A stretch of 64,000 bases of DNA, from NCBI RefSeq assembly GCF_020360975.1, contig NW_025408668.1:4712001-4776000 (forward strand), in the 5' to 3' direction. Positions 10,220 to 20,502 of this stretch are shown piece by piece. Positions within the stretch are counted from its first letter, which is position 1. Each line of letters opens with the position of its first letter. Under the pieces are notes generated by a model, which did not search any database, was not told where the DNA came from, and saw only the letters and a list, made by a program, of their open reading frames with translations. The stretch comes from Hirsutella rhossiliensis. Lineage: Eukaryota > Ascomycota > Sordariomycetes > Hypocreales > Ophiocordycipitaceae. A program made the translations under genes and the position numbers.

Positions 10220-10786
10220 ATGGTTACCGGAACCACTAAACCGGGCGGTGAGAACAATCCCGTCGCAATGGGACGGCCAGTGGCCGACTACAGCTCGGAG
10301 TGTAGGTGCCTGTGTCTGCACGATGATTGCGAGAGACTGCGCTCGAGCCTATGGTGCCGCCATTGGTGTGTCGTGCGCTGGGTGACGAAGGACCACCTTC
10401 TCAGCCCCGTGCTGGAACAGATGCTGATCCGCCGCCTTAGGGGGAGACCCCTCCGCTACTGGGCATCCAAGTGTCTTGCTGAGGAAGATCTCTGGGAGTA
10501 TCGCTTCTTGCTCTACGTGGACCCCGACGGCCAGGGACTTAGTCGGCACGAATTCGTCTCTCTCGACCCTTCCACGTGGAAGAACCCGGGGACAGACTTT
10601 GAGCATGACGAGTGTCAGGTCTGGAATTTCCGCTGTTGTGCGGAAACACTGAAACAGGACGTGGGTGGTCATGTATTGAGCATCCTCAGTCGCCGTGGAA
10701 CTTCAGTTCTGTTCGGGGACCACAAGCTGCGTTGTCATCTCGAGGAAGAGATGCACCGAGACGGTGTGTACTCCTGTGAGACGTAG
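10220..10786 (+). CDS. Family B protein (CxC / WCRHW type)
   Basis: 188 residues from ATG 10220; the frame is open from 10193 but only through a GTG. The N-terminal third has CRCLCLHDDCERL then WCRHWCVVRWVTKDH, a Cys/His-rich block shared with the 15.4-kb member (CFCCPHPACARL..WCRHWFFVRWV). The C-terminal parts also correspond (VLFGDHKL..EEEMHRDG against VVFGDTTL..RDIDQEG). The spacing of Cys and His would suit a small metal-binding fold, but I do not recognise a named domain. A GTAAGT near 10003 might start a 5' UTR intron. It is intact, with no frameshift seen. Confidence 0.7.
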   Translation: MVTGTTKPGGENNPVAMGRPVADYSSECRCLCLHDDCERLRSSLWCRHWCVVRWVTKDHLLSPVLEQMLIRRLRGRPLRYWASKCLAEEDLWEYRFLLYVDPDGQGLSRHEFVSLDPSTWKNPGTDFEHDECQVWNFRCCAETLKQDVGGHVLSILSRRGTSVLFGDHKLRCHLEEEMHRDGVYSCET

Positions 10787-11050
10787 CCCGACCCTGTGCT
10801 ATTCATCTGAACGGAGGTGATGGCGGAGGACCGGACTTTAGCAGGCCGCGTAGGGAAGACATGCATGACTCGGGCGAGAATTATCCGACATTGGTAGATT
10901 ACGAGGTCTGCACACCGCAGTCACGCACTGTAGACTAGCCCGGGTAGTCGGGCAACACAGGCTTGATGAGGACTCGACGATCCCTTCACGTGTAGATAGA
11001 CATGGAGTACCCGGTAGAAGTGCATGAAATGAACAGACGACAGCAAGAGC

Positions 11051-11595
11051 GTTTACAAGATAGCCATCCAAGTTGCCAAACCGACCACGTTCACAAGGGA
11101 CCGACTCGTAGAGCACCTCCGGAGGACCATTTCAGAGCTATGGTCATTACCCCGAAGGGGGTGCGACTAGGCCGCAGGACTAGGCGTGAGGAGCGGCGTT
11201 CGCGCTATTCGACCGAGCAAGGCGTTTACAAGCTGGTCGACTCCAACACGAGGAGCGATTGTCCGGAGGGCAAGCGACGGACACACAACAGTAGTACAGT
11301 CCATGGGGACTGACCAAGCGAATGTAATGAGCGAGGGAATAAACGGGAGGAACGAGAACAATGAGTGAGCCAGGCGAACACAATTGAAAAGTAGGTACCG
11401 GGCACGTACGAAACACATACAAACAGTACCTCTGGGCCACGAGCGGAGCGACTTGAACGACTGGAAGGAGTCTTTGACGGAGGAAAAGGTACGAGCCTGG
11501 AGGGCGAAGTTACTGTGGGTGACGGAGTCACTCACTGCATGTGCCCCCTATTACTTAAGTTTGGTTTATAGGGGGCCTCTGCTCCATGGCCCAAC
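11051..11595 (+). repeat. Cassette 3' structured module, copy 6
   Basis: GTTTACAAG 11051 and 11224, GTTCACAAG 11089. H1 11150-11160, H2 11167-11183 (CTAG-g-CC-GCA-GG-a-CTAG), H3 11259-11273 (TTGTCC-GGA-GGGCAA), H4 11519-11531 (GTGAC-GGA-GTCAC). Long palindrome 11543-11576. Confidence 0.72.
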
Positions 11596-11748
11596 GTACT
11601 AGAGCAGTGTGTTCATACAAAGTAGATACACTGCAGTTTTTAGCGCGGGAGTGACAAGGCGGAACGAAGCGGGTACTAAGAGCTGGGGGAGGGGACCGAC
11701 AACGCGCGTTCATTGGTCAGCTTCGCAGTTGCATGACCCCACTACAGG

Positions 11749-11820
11749 ACGGGTTGGGAGCCCGGACGGATACAGCACACGCGGCTGGGGACAAAGCCGT
11801 ATAAAGGGCAGGCTCGCCCC
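11749..11820 (+). promoter_or_regulatory. Cassette 7 promoter
   Basis: ACGGGTTGGGAGCCCGGAC at 11749-11767; TATAAAGGG 11800-11808 followed by CAGGCTCGCCCC. Leader sequence downstream resembles that of cassette 14 (shared GATCCAGGGTAGGC). Confidence 0.6.
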
Positions 11821-12190
11821 CCAACAAGTAGAGCGACTGTGGGACACTTCTCTCTTTCCCTTGCATCTTCACAACGGAGTGGGACACGAGAGAGAGAACA
11901 CTGTTTTTGGTCGGCCAAGGAGACGACTCGATCCAGGGTAGGCCATCCCTGTTTTTTCCGACTACGGGGGAAATGGCGGCCCGGAGGATATCGCTTACTC
12001 AGGCATAGAGTCAGGTGACTACGCGGGAAGCCCGCGTGCTGTGTATCTATCGTCTCTGGGTCACTGGGGTGACGCGACCACCCCACGTCATCGCACCATT
12101 GGAATAGGTGCACTGTTCTTTTGGAACCACGGAGTGATTTCCGTCGATTCGGGATCGATTACCTGTCGGGACTCTTTTTCGTTCCGAGCT

Positions 12191-12949
12191 ATGGAGCGGG
12201 CACGACAGCAGCCGGACTTCAGCCAGGTGGCGCACAACTTCAGGGATGCAGCCGAACACTTTGAGCGGTGCGAAAACCTGCCGGCAGTGGACGGCGGGGC
12301 TCGTCTTCTCGAGAGGATGGAGCTCATGATGGAGCGTTTTACCGCCTTGGAGCAGACGATGAATCGTCGCTTTGACCAAGTGGACCGCCGAATGGATGGC
12401 TTAGACCGCAAGGTCATCGTTTCGTGGGTTGACCCCTCCGTAGTGCTTCTCAGCTTGAGCTGCTGACCCTACTTCTTCCCCGTTCGGTAGGAACCGGAAC
12501 GCAGTGGTGCGGGCTCGGAATGGCACGGTTGTCCGCGGAGACATGGATCTGGTGCCCCTGCACAGCGTTCTCACGGGCGAAGTGATTGACGGCTTTCCTA
12601 GGAACGTGAATCAGATGGAAAGGCTGCACGGTAGGCGGCCCTGTCAATGTTGAATCGTCCAGAGCTGACAAAGTCGCCCGGGGTGACAGCACGAGATGTG
12701 GACCAGCTATTGCTCCACGTGGGAGAATCCGTCGGGCTCCGCAGCGGAGAAGAAGAAGAACCTGAAGTTTGCCACCGGGCTGGTCACACGGGAGCTGTGA
12801 CGTTTTCAAAACAGATTGATGATGGATGGAGTTTGTCCCTTGTACTTCGGAGCGTAGGCGTTGGGGAACACTTACCGCATCGGCGTGTCACGATGCCCTC
12901 ACATAGCAATAGTGTCTACTCTTGGGAGGCCAATGAAGAAGCCGCGTGA
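12191..12949 (+). CDS. Family C coiled-coil protein, three exons, C-terminus damaged
   Basis: Exon 1 is 12191-12423, exon 2 12491-12630, exon 3 from 12690. Introns start GTGGGT and GTAGGC, contain GCTGAC branch sites and end in TAG and CAG. Exon 2 is 140 bases, the same as in the paralogue at 25.7 kb, which supports the model. Exon 1 encodes ENLPAVDGGARLL and a coiled coil (MNRRFDQVDRRMDGLDRKV). Exon 2 encodes NRNAVVRARN..LVPLHSVLTGEVIDGFP, matching a C-terminal domain that I recall as common in hypothetical fungal proteins. Exon 3 begins ARDVDQLLLHVGESVGL. A one-base indel in the AG-rich tract near 12750 probably displaces the expected EKKKNLKFATGL ending (stop near 12799). As written the frame runs to 12949. 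Role unknown. Confidence 0.55.
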
Positions 12950-13026
12950 CTTGAACAGGAACATGCACATGCACACGTGACGCACACTGAGTAGACATCC
13001 ACAACGTTGACAAGTATTCCTCAAGC

Positions 13027-13545
13027 GTTTACAAGAACACCACCCAAAGAGAGTAGAGTAACCCACGTTTACAAGGTAGCCCATTCATTCACTCTGTACT
13101 GAATTATCACCTCCGGAGGACTCCTTCATCACTTCGAAAGCAATCCCCCCAAAGGGGGGTGCAGACAGGCCGAAGGACTGGGTGTGGAGAGCCACGCTCA
13201 CATCTCTTCAATCGAGTAAACCCGTTTACAAGCCGGTCTTCACGCGACAGGAGGAGCAATTGTCCCGCAGGGGCATGCGACGGACCATACACAAGAACAC
13301 AGTCCCGGGAGACTGACCGACCGAATGCAATTCAAAGTCACTGGCACATGCACTGACAGTACAAAAGCTACATCCTGGGCCCCGACCGGAGGGAGGTGCT
13401 TGAGCGGAGCGAGTCTTTGCACGACTGGAGGGAGTCAAAGGGACTTCGACTGGCGGGAGAAGACAGTAGAGTGAGGGAGTCACTTCTACTCTTGGGCCCC
13501 CTATTACTTAAGTTTGGTTTATAGGGGGCCTCTGCTCCATGGCCC
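13027..13545 (+). repeat. Cassette 3' structured module, copy 7
   Basis: GTCACGATGCCCTCAC precedes it near 12886-12901. GTTTACAAG 13027, 13067 and 13224. H1 13145-13159 (CCCCCC-AAA-GGGGGG), H2 13166-13180, H3 13261-13275, H4 13465-13490 (AGTAG and AGTGA pairing TCACT and CTACT). Long palindrome 13495-13530. Confidence 0.72.
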
Positions 13546-13697
13546 AACGTACTAGGTCGCTTACGTAGTTTGCAGACAGTCCATAGCGCGGATGTGATTG
13601 GAGAGAACGGAGCCGGTCATAACAGGGAGTGAGACGGGATGGATCACCCTGGTCAATCAGACAGGTTGCAACGCTTCCTTGACTGCATCCACTACTG

Positions 13698-13762
13698 GCC
13701 GGGCGCAGAGCCCGGACACTTTCGCCGCTACGGAGTATTTAGAGGGGGGCAGCCCCCCGTCT
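13698..13762 (+). promoter_or_regulatory. Cassette 8 promoter (RAD52 cassette)
   Basis: GCCGGGCGCAGAGCCCGGAC 13698-13717; GTATTTAGAGG replaces the usual TATA at 13735-13745, followed by GGGGGGCAGCCCCCC. Confidence 0.6.
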
Positions 13763-13926
13763 CTTTTGGATCCAGGCATCCTCTTTCTTTCTCTTCTTCG
13801 TACTGTCGGGACGACACTGCCAGAAGCCAAGTTGCTGTACACGTTGCACCTACCATCTTGCTTTCTTGAAGCAAGTCCTACTTGTGCCACTTCCACTTTC
13901 CAGTGACGGAGTCTTGTACTGCCAGG

Positions 13927-14708
13927 ATGTCGCCCGTGGTGAAGCGCGGCCGCAAGGCTGATGAGGTAAATGACCCGTCGGAAGGAACGACGCAGCCCAG
14001 GGCAAGACTCGAGTGATGTCTTTGACAGACGCAGACGTGGCGTCGGGGAGCAGCTCCTTGGCTGTCCTCGGAGGCCGCTTGGTCCAGAGTATGTGCAGCG
14101 GAGACCGGGGCCCGGAGGGTCGAAGCTTTCCTATCTCAGCAGCGCGGATGCAATCTCGTTGGCGAATGACATGTTTGGCCATGACGGATGGAGTTCGGAG
14201 GTCATCGAGCAGTCTTGCGAATCCCGCACAGAAGGCAACCCCGCGAAGTGGATGACGGAAGCCGTGTGCAGGGTGCGTGTCACCGTCTTTGGGTGACCAG
14301 CGGAGCCCCAACTTCCCACGATGGAACCGGCTTTGGCGGGGGCGACAAGCGCAACACGAGGGCGGAAGCCATGGAAAAGGCCGTCAAGGAGGCCGAGACG
14401 GATGCTCTCAAAGGGCCCTCCGCATCTTTGGCGAGGCATTGGGAAACTGTCTCTACAGCAAGCCGTATCTCTCCTGGATCGAGAAGGTCCGGGCCCGAGA
14501 GGGCAAGCAGGATGAGACGAAGCACTACACCGCGGATATATTGGTCCGGAAGCCTCGGAGTGGTGGTCTCCCGAGCAGTCAATCCACTCTTTCCTTTCCA
14601 CGGCAGGGCAGTCTCCCCCGTCCGGGCAGACAATCAGTGCGTGCATTGCCCACGAATGATTACTACGACGATGAAGAGCTGTTTGAGGATGTTGGCTTTG
14701 AACCGTAG
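13927..14708 (+). CDS. RAD52: RAD52-family recombination protein, frameshifted
   Basis: RAD52 proteins form rings that anneal single strands and load RAD51 in homologous recombination. The N-terminal RAD52 domain is recognisable: RPLGPEYVQRRPGPGG, LANDMFGHDGWSS, AMEKAVKEAETDALK, ALRIFGEALGNCLYSKPYL. It ends in an acidic tail (DYYDDEELFEDVGFEP). A first exon at 13927-13965 (MSPVVKRGRKADE) followed by GTAAAT suggests an intron, but the acceptor is unclear. The domain falls in three frames. Each switch (near 14070, 14295 and 14413) is a missing single base relative to the RIPped copy at 31.2 kb; the last is AAA where that copy has AAAA. So either it is a pseudogene or the assembly has indels. 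The C-terminal RAD51-binding half of a typical full-length RAD52 is absent. It is the insert of cassette 8. Confidence 0.75.
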
Positions 14709-14840
14709 TCCAGTGGTGCTGCGTTAGCAATTGTGACTGGATTTGCGCGGGTGCTGTCGATGACTCGTTGAAGGAGGACTTCACGACAGCCTCACGCCGG
14801 GGGGCTGGCACAACGGCCCAGCCCATAGACACCTTTCACG
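14709..14840 (+). other. Cassette 8/9 fusion lacking a 3' module
   Basis: After the RAD52 stop the sequence follows the RIPped copy to about 14,805, then passes straight into GGCACAACGGCCCAGCCC, the sequence that normally follows the long palindrome. The GTTTACAAG words, hairpins and palindrome are deleted here, though the RIPped copy still has them. Confidence 0.65.
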
Positions 14841-15050
14841 CACGTGATTGAGTGTGGTACTAGCACGGATGGACGGGACGGGAAGAAGTGAGTCATAAGA
14901 GACAGCTCGACAGGGGGGAGAGGGTCACGTTTCGATTGGATAGCTTCCACGTAGTGGTTGCATAGCCAGTTGCAGAGATGGACGGGGTGGCAACCCGGAC
15001 ATGGGTGGGGACCCCACAGAGAACGGAGTGTTTAAAGGGCTTGATGCCCG
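14841..15050 (+). promoter_or_regulatory. Cassette 9 promoter block
   Basis: CACGTG 14841-14846; GACGGGGTGGCAACCCGGAC 14981-15000; TTTAAAGGGC in the TATA position (about 15030) with GGGCTTGATGCCC. Confidence 0.6.
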
Positions 15051-15382
15051 CCCACCTTCTTTCGACAAAACCTGGCAAGGTTTCTTCTTCTCAACTCGTA
15101 CACAGAGTTCCACTGGTTGGTCGTTGAGGAGCAACGCAAATGGGCACATTGGCAACATCGACCCGATCTATCACGAGACGTGATTCCTCAGGGACACTGG
15201 TAAGGTCCGATCCTCCTGATTACATTTCCCAAGTGCAGTGCACCGCACGGAGACACGGGAGGATTCCTTTGGTTAGACCGAGAGTCGCCAGCTCTCTTGT
15301 GCCAGAGATCTTTGCTTACTGCTGATGCAGAGCATAACGGAGTGGACCTTGCATTTCGTTGTCAAAGCACGGAGTAGCGGGC

Positions 15383-15901
15383 ATGGAGCCCTCTCCATCC
15401 TCGGCTTCGTCTTCTCCCAAGGCAGGGTCTGCAACCTGCTTTTGCTGTCCTCATCCAGCGTGCGCCCGCTTGAAGGGGCGTCAGTGGTGTCGCCACTGGT
15501 TCTTTGTCCGATGGGTGGCATCGGATCATGCAATGCCTTCGGAGATGGTGCAACGCTTACGCGCACGTCTGAAGAAACACGGGTTTCGCTTCTGTGCCTC
15601 CCGCAGTGGTACGGGCGTCTATGATATCCTGATAAGAGTAGAGTCCGAGGGGGGATTAGACTCGGCATCGACGCTTTTGCCCGACCGGGGGGACGTCGAA
15701 TTCGACTTCAGGCTGAGCCGTGCATGGTGTATGGCCTGTTGCGAAGATTCTATCAAGTGGGACGCGAAGGCATGGATGCTTGCTGTAAGAGACGGCATCG
15801 ATGAGGTCGTCTTTGGGGACACGACATTGAGCGGGGAGCTGCACCGTGATATTGACCAGGAAGGTCTGTGGGTCCCGGGCTACACGATCATACAGCGTTA
15901 G
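15383..15901 (+). CDS. Family B protein (CxC / WCRHW type)
   Basis: 172 residues from ATG 15383; an upstream in-frame TTG at 15359 is rejected as a start. After a Ser-rich N-terminus comes CFCCPHPACARLKGRQWCRHWFFVRWVASDH, then RLRARLKKHGFRFCASRSG, a Cys-containing segment (RAWCMACCEDSIKW), and EVVFGDTTLSGELHRDI. Paired Cys residues and the invariant WCRHW suggest a structured Cys/His domain. The closest relative in the window is the 10.2-kb member. Intact single exon as read. Confidence 0.7.
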   Translation: MEPSPSSASSSPKAGSATCFCCPHPACARLKGRQWCRHWFFVRWVASDHAMPSEMVQRLRARLKKHGFRFCASRSGTGVYDILIRVESEGGLDSASTLLPDRGDVEFDFRLSRAWCMACCEDSIKWDAKAWMLAVRDGIDEVVFGDTTLSGELHRDIDQEGLWVPGYTIIQR

Positions 15902-16258
15902 TCCCTAGGCTTCGCGTCTTTACAGCCTCTGTCTGTCCTCCCGTCCAGCTGAGCTTTCTTTCGTGAGCACCATCCAAACATGGCGGGGGGAGGGGTTTTC
16001 TCTCTGAGAACGGCGGGCAACGCGCGGGGGAGGCCCCACCTGCCTAATCGAGACCTCAGAATAGCATCACCTTCTACGCGGTCGGTCAAGAACAGACTAT
16101 GCTATGCACGAGACAAGAGGCTGGAGTGCTGGATACGACACTTGAGTGACGATGCCATCGCTTGGGTTCAAGATGTATGCGTAGACAATAGAGACTTGAT
16201 TTGCGTACGGGACGCATGAATCTGTGATTGTACTGTATCCCTAGATATATCTCCACAC
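15902..16258. other. Gene-less tail of cassette 9
   Basis: I see no gene or clear repeat between the family B stop and the first GTTTACAAG. Confidence 0.4.
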
Positions 16259-16735
16259 GTTTACAAGAACACCCAATCCGTTTACAAGGGAATGATACTC
16301 CAAGCGCTACCACCTCTCACCCTCAATCCCTTCATGGATACGAACACAACCCCCCCGAAGGGGGGTGCGCACGCGCCGTAGGGGCGGGTGTGAAGATCCA
16401 CACTGAAGAATCTTCAATCAAGTACAGCGTTCACACGACAGTAGATACAGGACAAAGAGGAGCGAGCATCCGTGAGGGTGCGCGACGGACAAAGAATAAT
16501 GTGTAAGCAAGATGAACAGCTTTCTGAAAGTCACTGGCACGCATACAAGCAATACAAACAGTACCTCCCCAACACAAATGGGCCACGACGAGGGACGAGT
16601 CGACCCCTTGACCGGAGGGAAAAGGTACCGCAGCGGGACGCGAGGATTGTATGTGACGGGAGGTCACTCTGTGCTTCGGCCCCCTATTACTTAAGTTTGG
16701 TTTATAGGGGGCCATGGCACAACGGCCCAGCCCAT
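16259..16735 (+). repeat. Cassette 3' structured module, copy 8
   Basis: GTTTACAAG 16259 and 16280. H1 16351-16365 (CCCCCC-GAA-GGGGGG), H2 16372-16386, H3 16466-16481 (GCATCC-GTGA-GGGTGC, a GNRA loop), H4 16653-16667 (GTGAC-GGGAG-GTCAC). Long palindrome 16678-16713. Confidence 0.75.
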
Positions 16736-16749
16736 AGACACCTTTCACG

Positions 16750-16958
16750 CACGTGATTGAGTGTAGTACTAGCACGGATGGACGGGACGGGAAGAAGTGA
16801 GTCATAAGAGCCTGACGACCGGGGGGAGGCGGCACGTAAGGGGTGTAGCTTGCACGTAGTGGTTGCATACACGCAGCATGGAAGGGTCGAGAAGAACCCG
16901 GACAGACGTGGGGACACACACACCGAACAAAAGGTATAAGACGGGGGCTGCCCCCCCT
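16750..16958 (+). promoter_or_regulatory. Cassette 10 promoter block
   Basis: CACGTG 16750-16755; GGGTCGAGAAGAACCC 16884-16899 then CGGACA; TATAAG 16935-16940 followed by GGGGGCTGCCCCCC. Confidence 0.65.
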
Positions 16959-16959
16959 C

Positions 16960-17965
16960 GACACGGAACCCAGCGGTTCTTTCCTTCTTTCTCTCGGAAG
17001 AGAGGACTTGGTGCCTACGGCACGACGCGCAGGAAGCCGAGGTGAGAACAGACGGGTCACGGCAGGGACGACTAAGAGACACGGACGGACTCTTTCTGTC
17101 TTTGCTTCACTGGACCAGGGACGAGAAGGACAAAAGCCCTACGGGCGACGCGGGAGCAACAGAAGAACGGAGTAAGCGACGGGAGGACGGACTCACAAAG
17201 TGACGGGAGGAGCACATGGGTCACGGCAGGTGACAGACTTCTTGTTCCTTGGCTTTTTCTTCCCGTGGACGGAGAAACACCGGGTGCGCAATTCAGACGG
17301 AAGATGGAACAGACTGGCTCTGTTTTGACCCGCTCTTCACTTCTCGATTGAACTGGGTTCAGAAGGGGACAGAGTGACGGGAGGAACTCGATCTTTGCCT
17401 TGTGCACGCGCTGCCGCTTGTTTCCGTCGACAACATCCACTGCGTTCAGCATCCCCGATGGGGTGCCTCACCCAAGGCGGCTTTATGGCCCGGCGGACAT
17501 GACAAGAGTAAGAGGAGACTCTTATTAGTATGGCACCTGGCATCTTCGCCTCAGCAGGCTCTTGGTGGTGACAGCATCACCCTCGGCCACATACGGCCAC
17601 ACCTGCTAGACAGTACCGGATCCCGTCCGATCTCCGTTAGTCAACCTGGCAAGGGGCAGATGAGTAGTTGGGTCGGTGACGACCAGCGAACACCGGCTGC
17701 TGTATGTTCAGTTTCTTTTTGCCCTTCACTGCGAGAACATGAAGGCGTCCCCCATGGAAAATAGTAGGTAGTGAGTGAGGTAGTGCTTGGACGAGGCCTC
17801 CCCCGAACATCGATACTCGATGGAGAAGTTTGAGGGGCTTCCCTTCTTCCCACGTACAAAGAAAGAAGACGATTGCGTCTTTCTTCCTAGCCTGAACCCG
17901 GGCCGTGGATCCTTTGTCTCGGTTCAACCCAAGCGGGAGAGTGGAACAAGGCGTGTAGCCTGATA
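16960..17965 (+). ncRNA. Insert of cassette 10 without a convincing ORF
   Basis: It begins with leader hairpins GAACC-CAGC-GGTTC (16966-16979) and GTGCC-TAC-GGCAC (17011-17023), both shared with cassette 15. A 120-codon ORF at 17402-17764 has no internal evidence of being coding and no paralogue. This may be a non-coding transcript or a decayed gene. Confidence 0.3.
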
Positions 17966-18420
17966 TCTCCAATCCCTTCCGAGATACGAACACAACCCCC
18001 CCGAAGGGGGGTGCAGACAGGCCGTAGGACTGGCTGTGAAGAGTGGCGCTCACCATCTTCGATTGAGGGTGCCGTTTACAAGAACACCCGGCGACAGGAG
18101 GAGCAAGTGTCTGGAAGGCACGCGACGGACGGGAAACAGAATACAGTCCCAGCAGGACTGACCGCGCGAGGCACGAGCAAGGGAATAAGTGAGACGGGCG
18201 AACCAAGAAAATCAAATGTACCAGGCACGTACATTGTCAATACAAACAGTACACGTGGGCCGCGACTGGAAGGAGCTGACGACTGGAAGGAGCTCTTTGA
18301 CGGAGGAAAAGGTACCGCAGCGGGACGCGAGGATTGTATGTGACGGGAGGTCACTCTGTGCTTCGGCCCCCTATTACTTAAGTTTGGTTTATAGGGGGCC
18401 ATGGCACAACGGCCCAGCCC
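17966..18420 (+). repeat. Cassette 3' structured module, copy 9
   Basis: GTTTACAAG at 18074 only. H1 17997-18011, H2 18018-18032 (CAG-g-CC-GTA-GG-a-CTG), H3 18107-18121 (weaker pairing), H4 18340-18354 (GTGAC-GGGAG-GTCAC). Long palindrome 18365-18400. From the palindrome leftward about 70 bases are nearly identical to copy 8. Confidence 0.7.
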
Positions 18421-18438
18421 ATAGAGCAGCTTGAACGC

Positions 18439-18632
18439 ACGTGATTCACTGCAGTACTAGCACGGATTGACAGGGGGGAAAGAAGTGAGTCATAAGAACC
18501 AATGGAGCGGAGAGAACATGGTACGTCACACTTGGTCGGGTTGCGCAGCTTCCACGACTGCTCCACACATGGCCGGGTTGGTGCAACCCGGACAAGCTAG
18601 ATGCGGGAGGTATAAGAGCAACGTCTCGCCCA
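18439..18632 (+). promoter_or_regulatory. Cassette 11 promoter block
   Basis: CACGTG 18439-18444; GCCGGGTTGGTGCAACCCGGAC 18572-18593, here a stem of nearly full pairing; TATAAGA 18611-18617. Confidence 0.65.
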
Positions 18633-18831
18633 GTCCAACTCGAGAGAAGTTCTTCTGACTGGCTTCTGCTGGATGCGCCGCCAGATTGACGGAGTTCAGT
18701 TGAACGGGAGTGAAAGCCTGCATCTTCTCACAGGTTTCTTTGGTAAACCTCGTGGAAGTTCTTGAGGATTCTAGTGCAAGTGCACATTTCTCTAGCTCTC
18801 GTGCTGTCCCCTACCCGCCAAGCAGGCTGCC

Positions 18832-19534
18832 ATGACAGACTACGTCAGCGATGAGGACGGGCGTCGTCCTCTTGTCCATTACCACAGTGGTTCTGGCTCG
18901 GATTCGAGTAGCACGGTTCAGGAGTCTCACAGCCCCCGGGAGGGGTCGAGCGATGGAGATGAGATCGTGGAATCTTTTGGTGACGCGGAGCGACATATAC
19001 ATGAACTTGCGGAAGCTCGCGGGCGATGCCTGCGCTGCTTTTCGACACGCGGATGCTATGACGCCCGTTCAAGCGGGGGGGTCGACCCTCGCGGTTCATT
19101 TGCTCTTTCCAGACGGGAGTCGGAGGGACCAGTGTTGGTCTTTGTTGGAGACTCGACTCAAGGTGAGAGCTGATGTTTGGTTCCCCGGGGCGCAAAGTCC
19201 CCGTTCACCTTCTCCTTCGTCGGCATCAGACAGTTCGAGCTCCGCCGGCACACGGGGGAGCGATGCATGTTGCATCGTGCTTCTGCTCGACATGGCCTGT
19301 CCCCTCTCAGGCGCTTGGACGGGTCTTCAGTTGGAACGGGCGGTGGAGAAATACCTGGGCTGTCCCCGTAGCAGGGGCGGCAGGCTATCTCCGGTACTAC
19401 GGGTGGCCGACTCGTCCTTCTTTGAGGTCGTGTCCCTAGACGCACATGACTCCTGGATTGAACACCGGAAGGGTTTCCTCGCTGGTTGTCGAAGAGTCTG
19501 CCATGTTCCGGCAGTGGCAGTGACGGATGATTAG
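18832..19534 (+). CDS. Hypothetical acidic N-terminal protein (frameshift suspected)
   Basis: ATG 18832 opens MTDYVSDEDG and a Ser/Asp/Glu-rich stretch ending near FGDAERHIHELAEA. The remaining product (GDACAAFRHADAMTPVQ onward, Ser-rich middle, end AVAVTDD) is one frame over and continues to 19534. The two join naturally near 19010-19025 (HELAEA to GDACAAF), so a single-base indel there is likely, giving about 234 residues. The alternative is a 227-codon ORF from 18851. No domain recognised and no paralogue in the window. Confidence 0.5.
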
Positions 19535-19712
19535 GCGCAGTTTCGGTATGATGCGTCGGCAATTTGGCTTAGGCTTGTCTTCTTTACGTGACGAAATTGG
19601 CATCTCATTGGGTATGGATGAGCAAATGCGATTGGCTTTCGGTCCCTTCGTGGGCACTTTCCCTTTTCGGGTGTTGGCCTCGTTTATAGACATTTCCAGT
19701 CATTCGGCCTAA
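19527..19712 (+). CDS. Small ORF after cassette 11 gene
   Basis: 61 codons, overlapping the upstream stop by eight bases. It has regular residues (RRQFGLGLSSLRDEIGISLGMDEQ) and could be a continuation of the upstream protein after another indel, or chance. Confidence 0.2.
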   Translation: MIRRSFGMMRRQFGLGLSSLRDEIGISLGMDEQMRLAFGPFVGTFPFRVLASFIDISSHSA

Positions 19713-19777
19713 GATGTTGTGTTGTAGACGAACATCACCCATCACGCATACAGGAGATATTCTTCTTTCCTAAGCGT

Positions 19778-20370
19778 TTACGAGAATGCACACAAGACGT
19801 AGATTAACCCTTGTTTATACGTATTCCACGCTCCAAGTCACTTGAGGCGTTTACAAGGACACCTTCAACGTTTACAAGAACACTGTTTCAAGAGACATTA
19901 CTCCGAATGATCACCCCCGGAGGGCCATTCCATCACTATGGAATTTACTCCGAAGGAGTGCGGACAGGCCGAAGGACTGACGTGAACAGCAGCGAAGCGT
20001 CACGTCAACTCATCTTCAATCGTGTCAATCGTTTACAAGGTATCATTACCCAGTGGAGAGGAGTAGGCGTCTGAAAGGCGCACGACGGACATACAACCAC
20101 TCCAACACCCGCTCAGTCCCTACTTAAGTCACTTCACCACCCGAGACACATACAAACAGTACCCGTTGGGCCACCCCGACCGGAGGGAGGTGCTTGAGCG
20201 GAGCGAGAAAAACCGACAGGAGGGAGGTTTTGAACGACAGGATGGAGGTCACCAGTACCGAGCAGGAGGCGAGGGACAGGAGGAAGGGCGGAGTCCCTTC
20301 TACCCCCGGGCCCCCTATATGCTTAAGTTTGGTTTATAGGGGGCCTCTGCTCCATGGCCCAGTCTTTAGA
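19778..20370 (+). repeat. Cassette 3' structured module, copy 10
   Basis: GTTTACGAG 19778, GTTTACAAG 19859, 19870 and 20031. ATTCCAT/ATGGAAT stem at about 19927-19944. H1 19947-19959 (ACTCC-GAA-GGAGT), H2 19965-19979, H3 20067-20081 (GCGTC/GGCGC), H4 20284-20299 (AAGGG..CCCTT with a GGA loop). Long palindrome 20309-20345. Confidence 0.72.
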
Positions 20371-20502
20371 CACCTTTCACGCACGTGATTGAGTGTAGTA
20401 CTAAGCAGAAACGACGGGGGGGAGTGCATGCAGTCATAAGAGCCAATCGAACGGAGGGCAGATGGCGCGTCACACATGCAGGTTACGTAGTTTCACTGCA
20501 TA

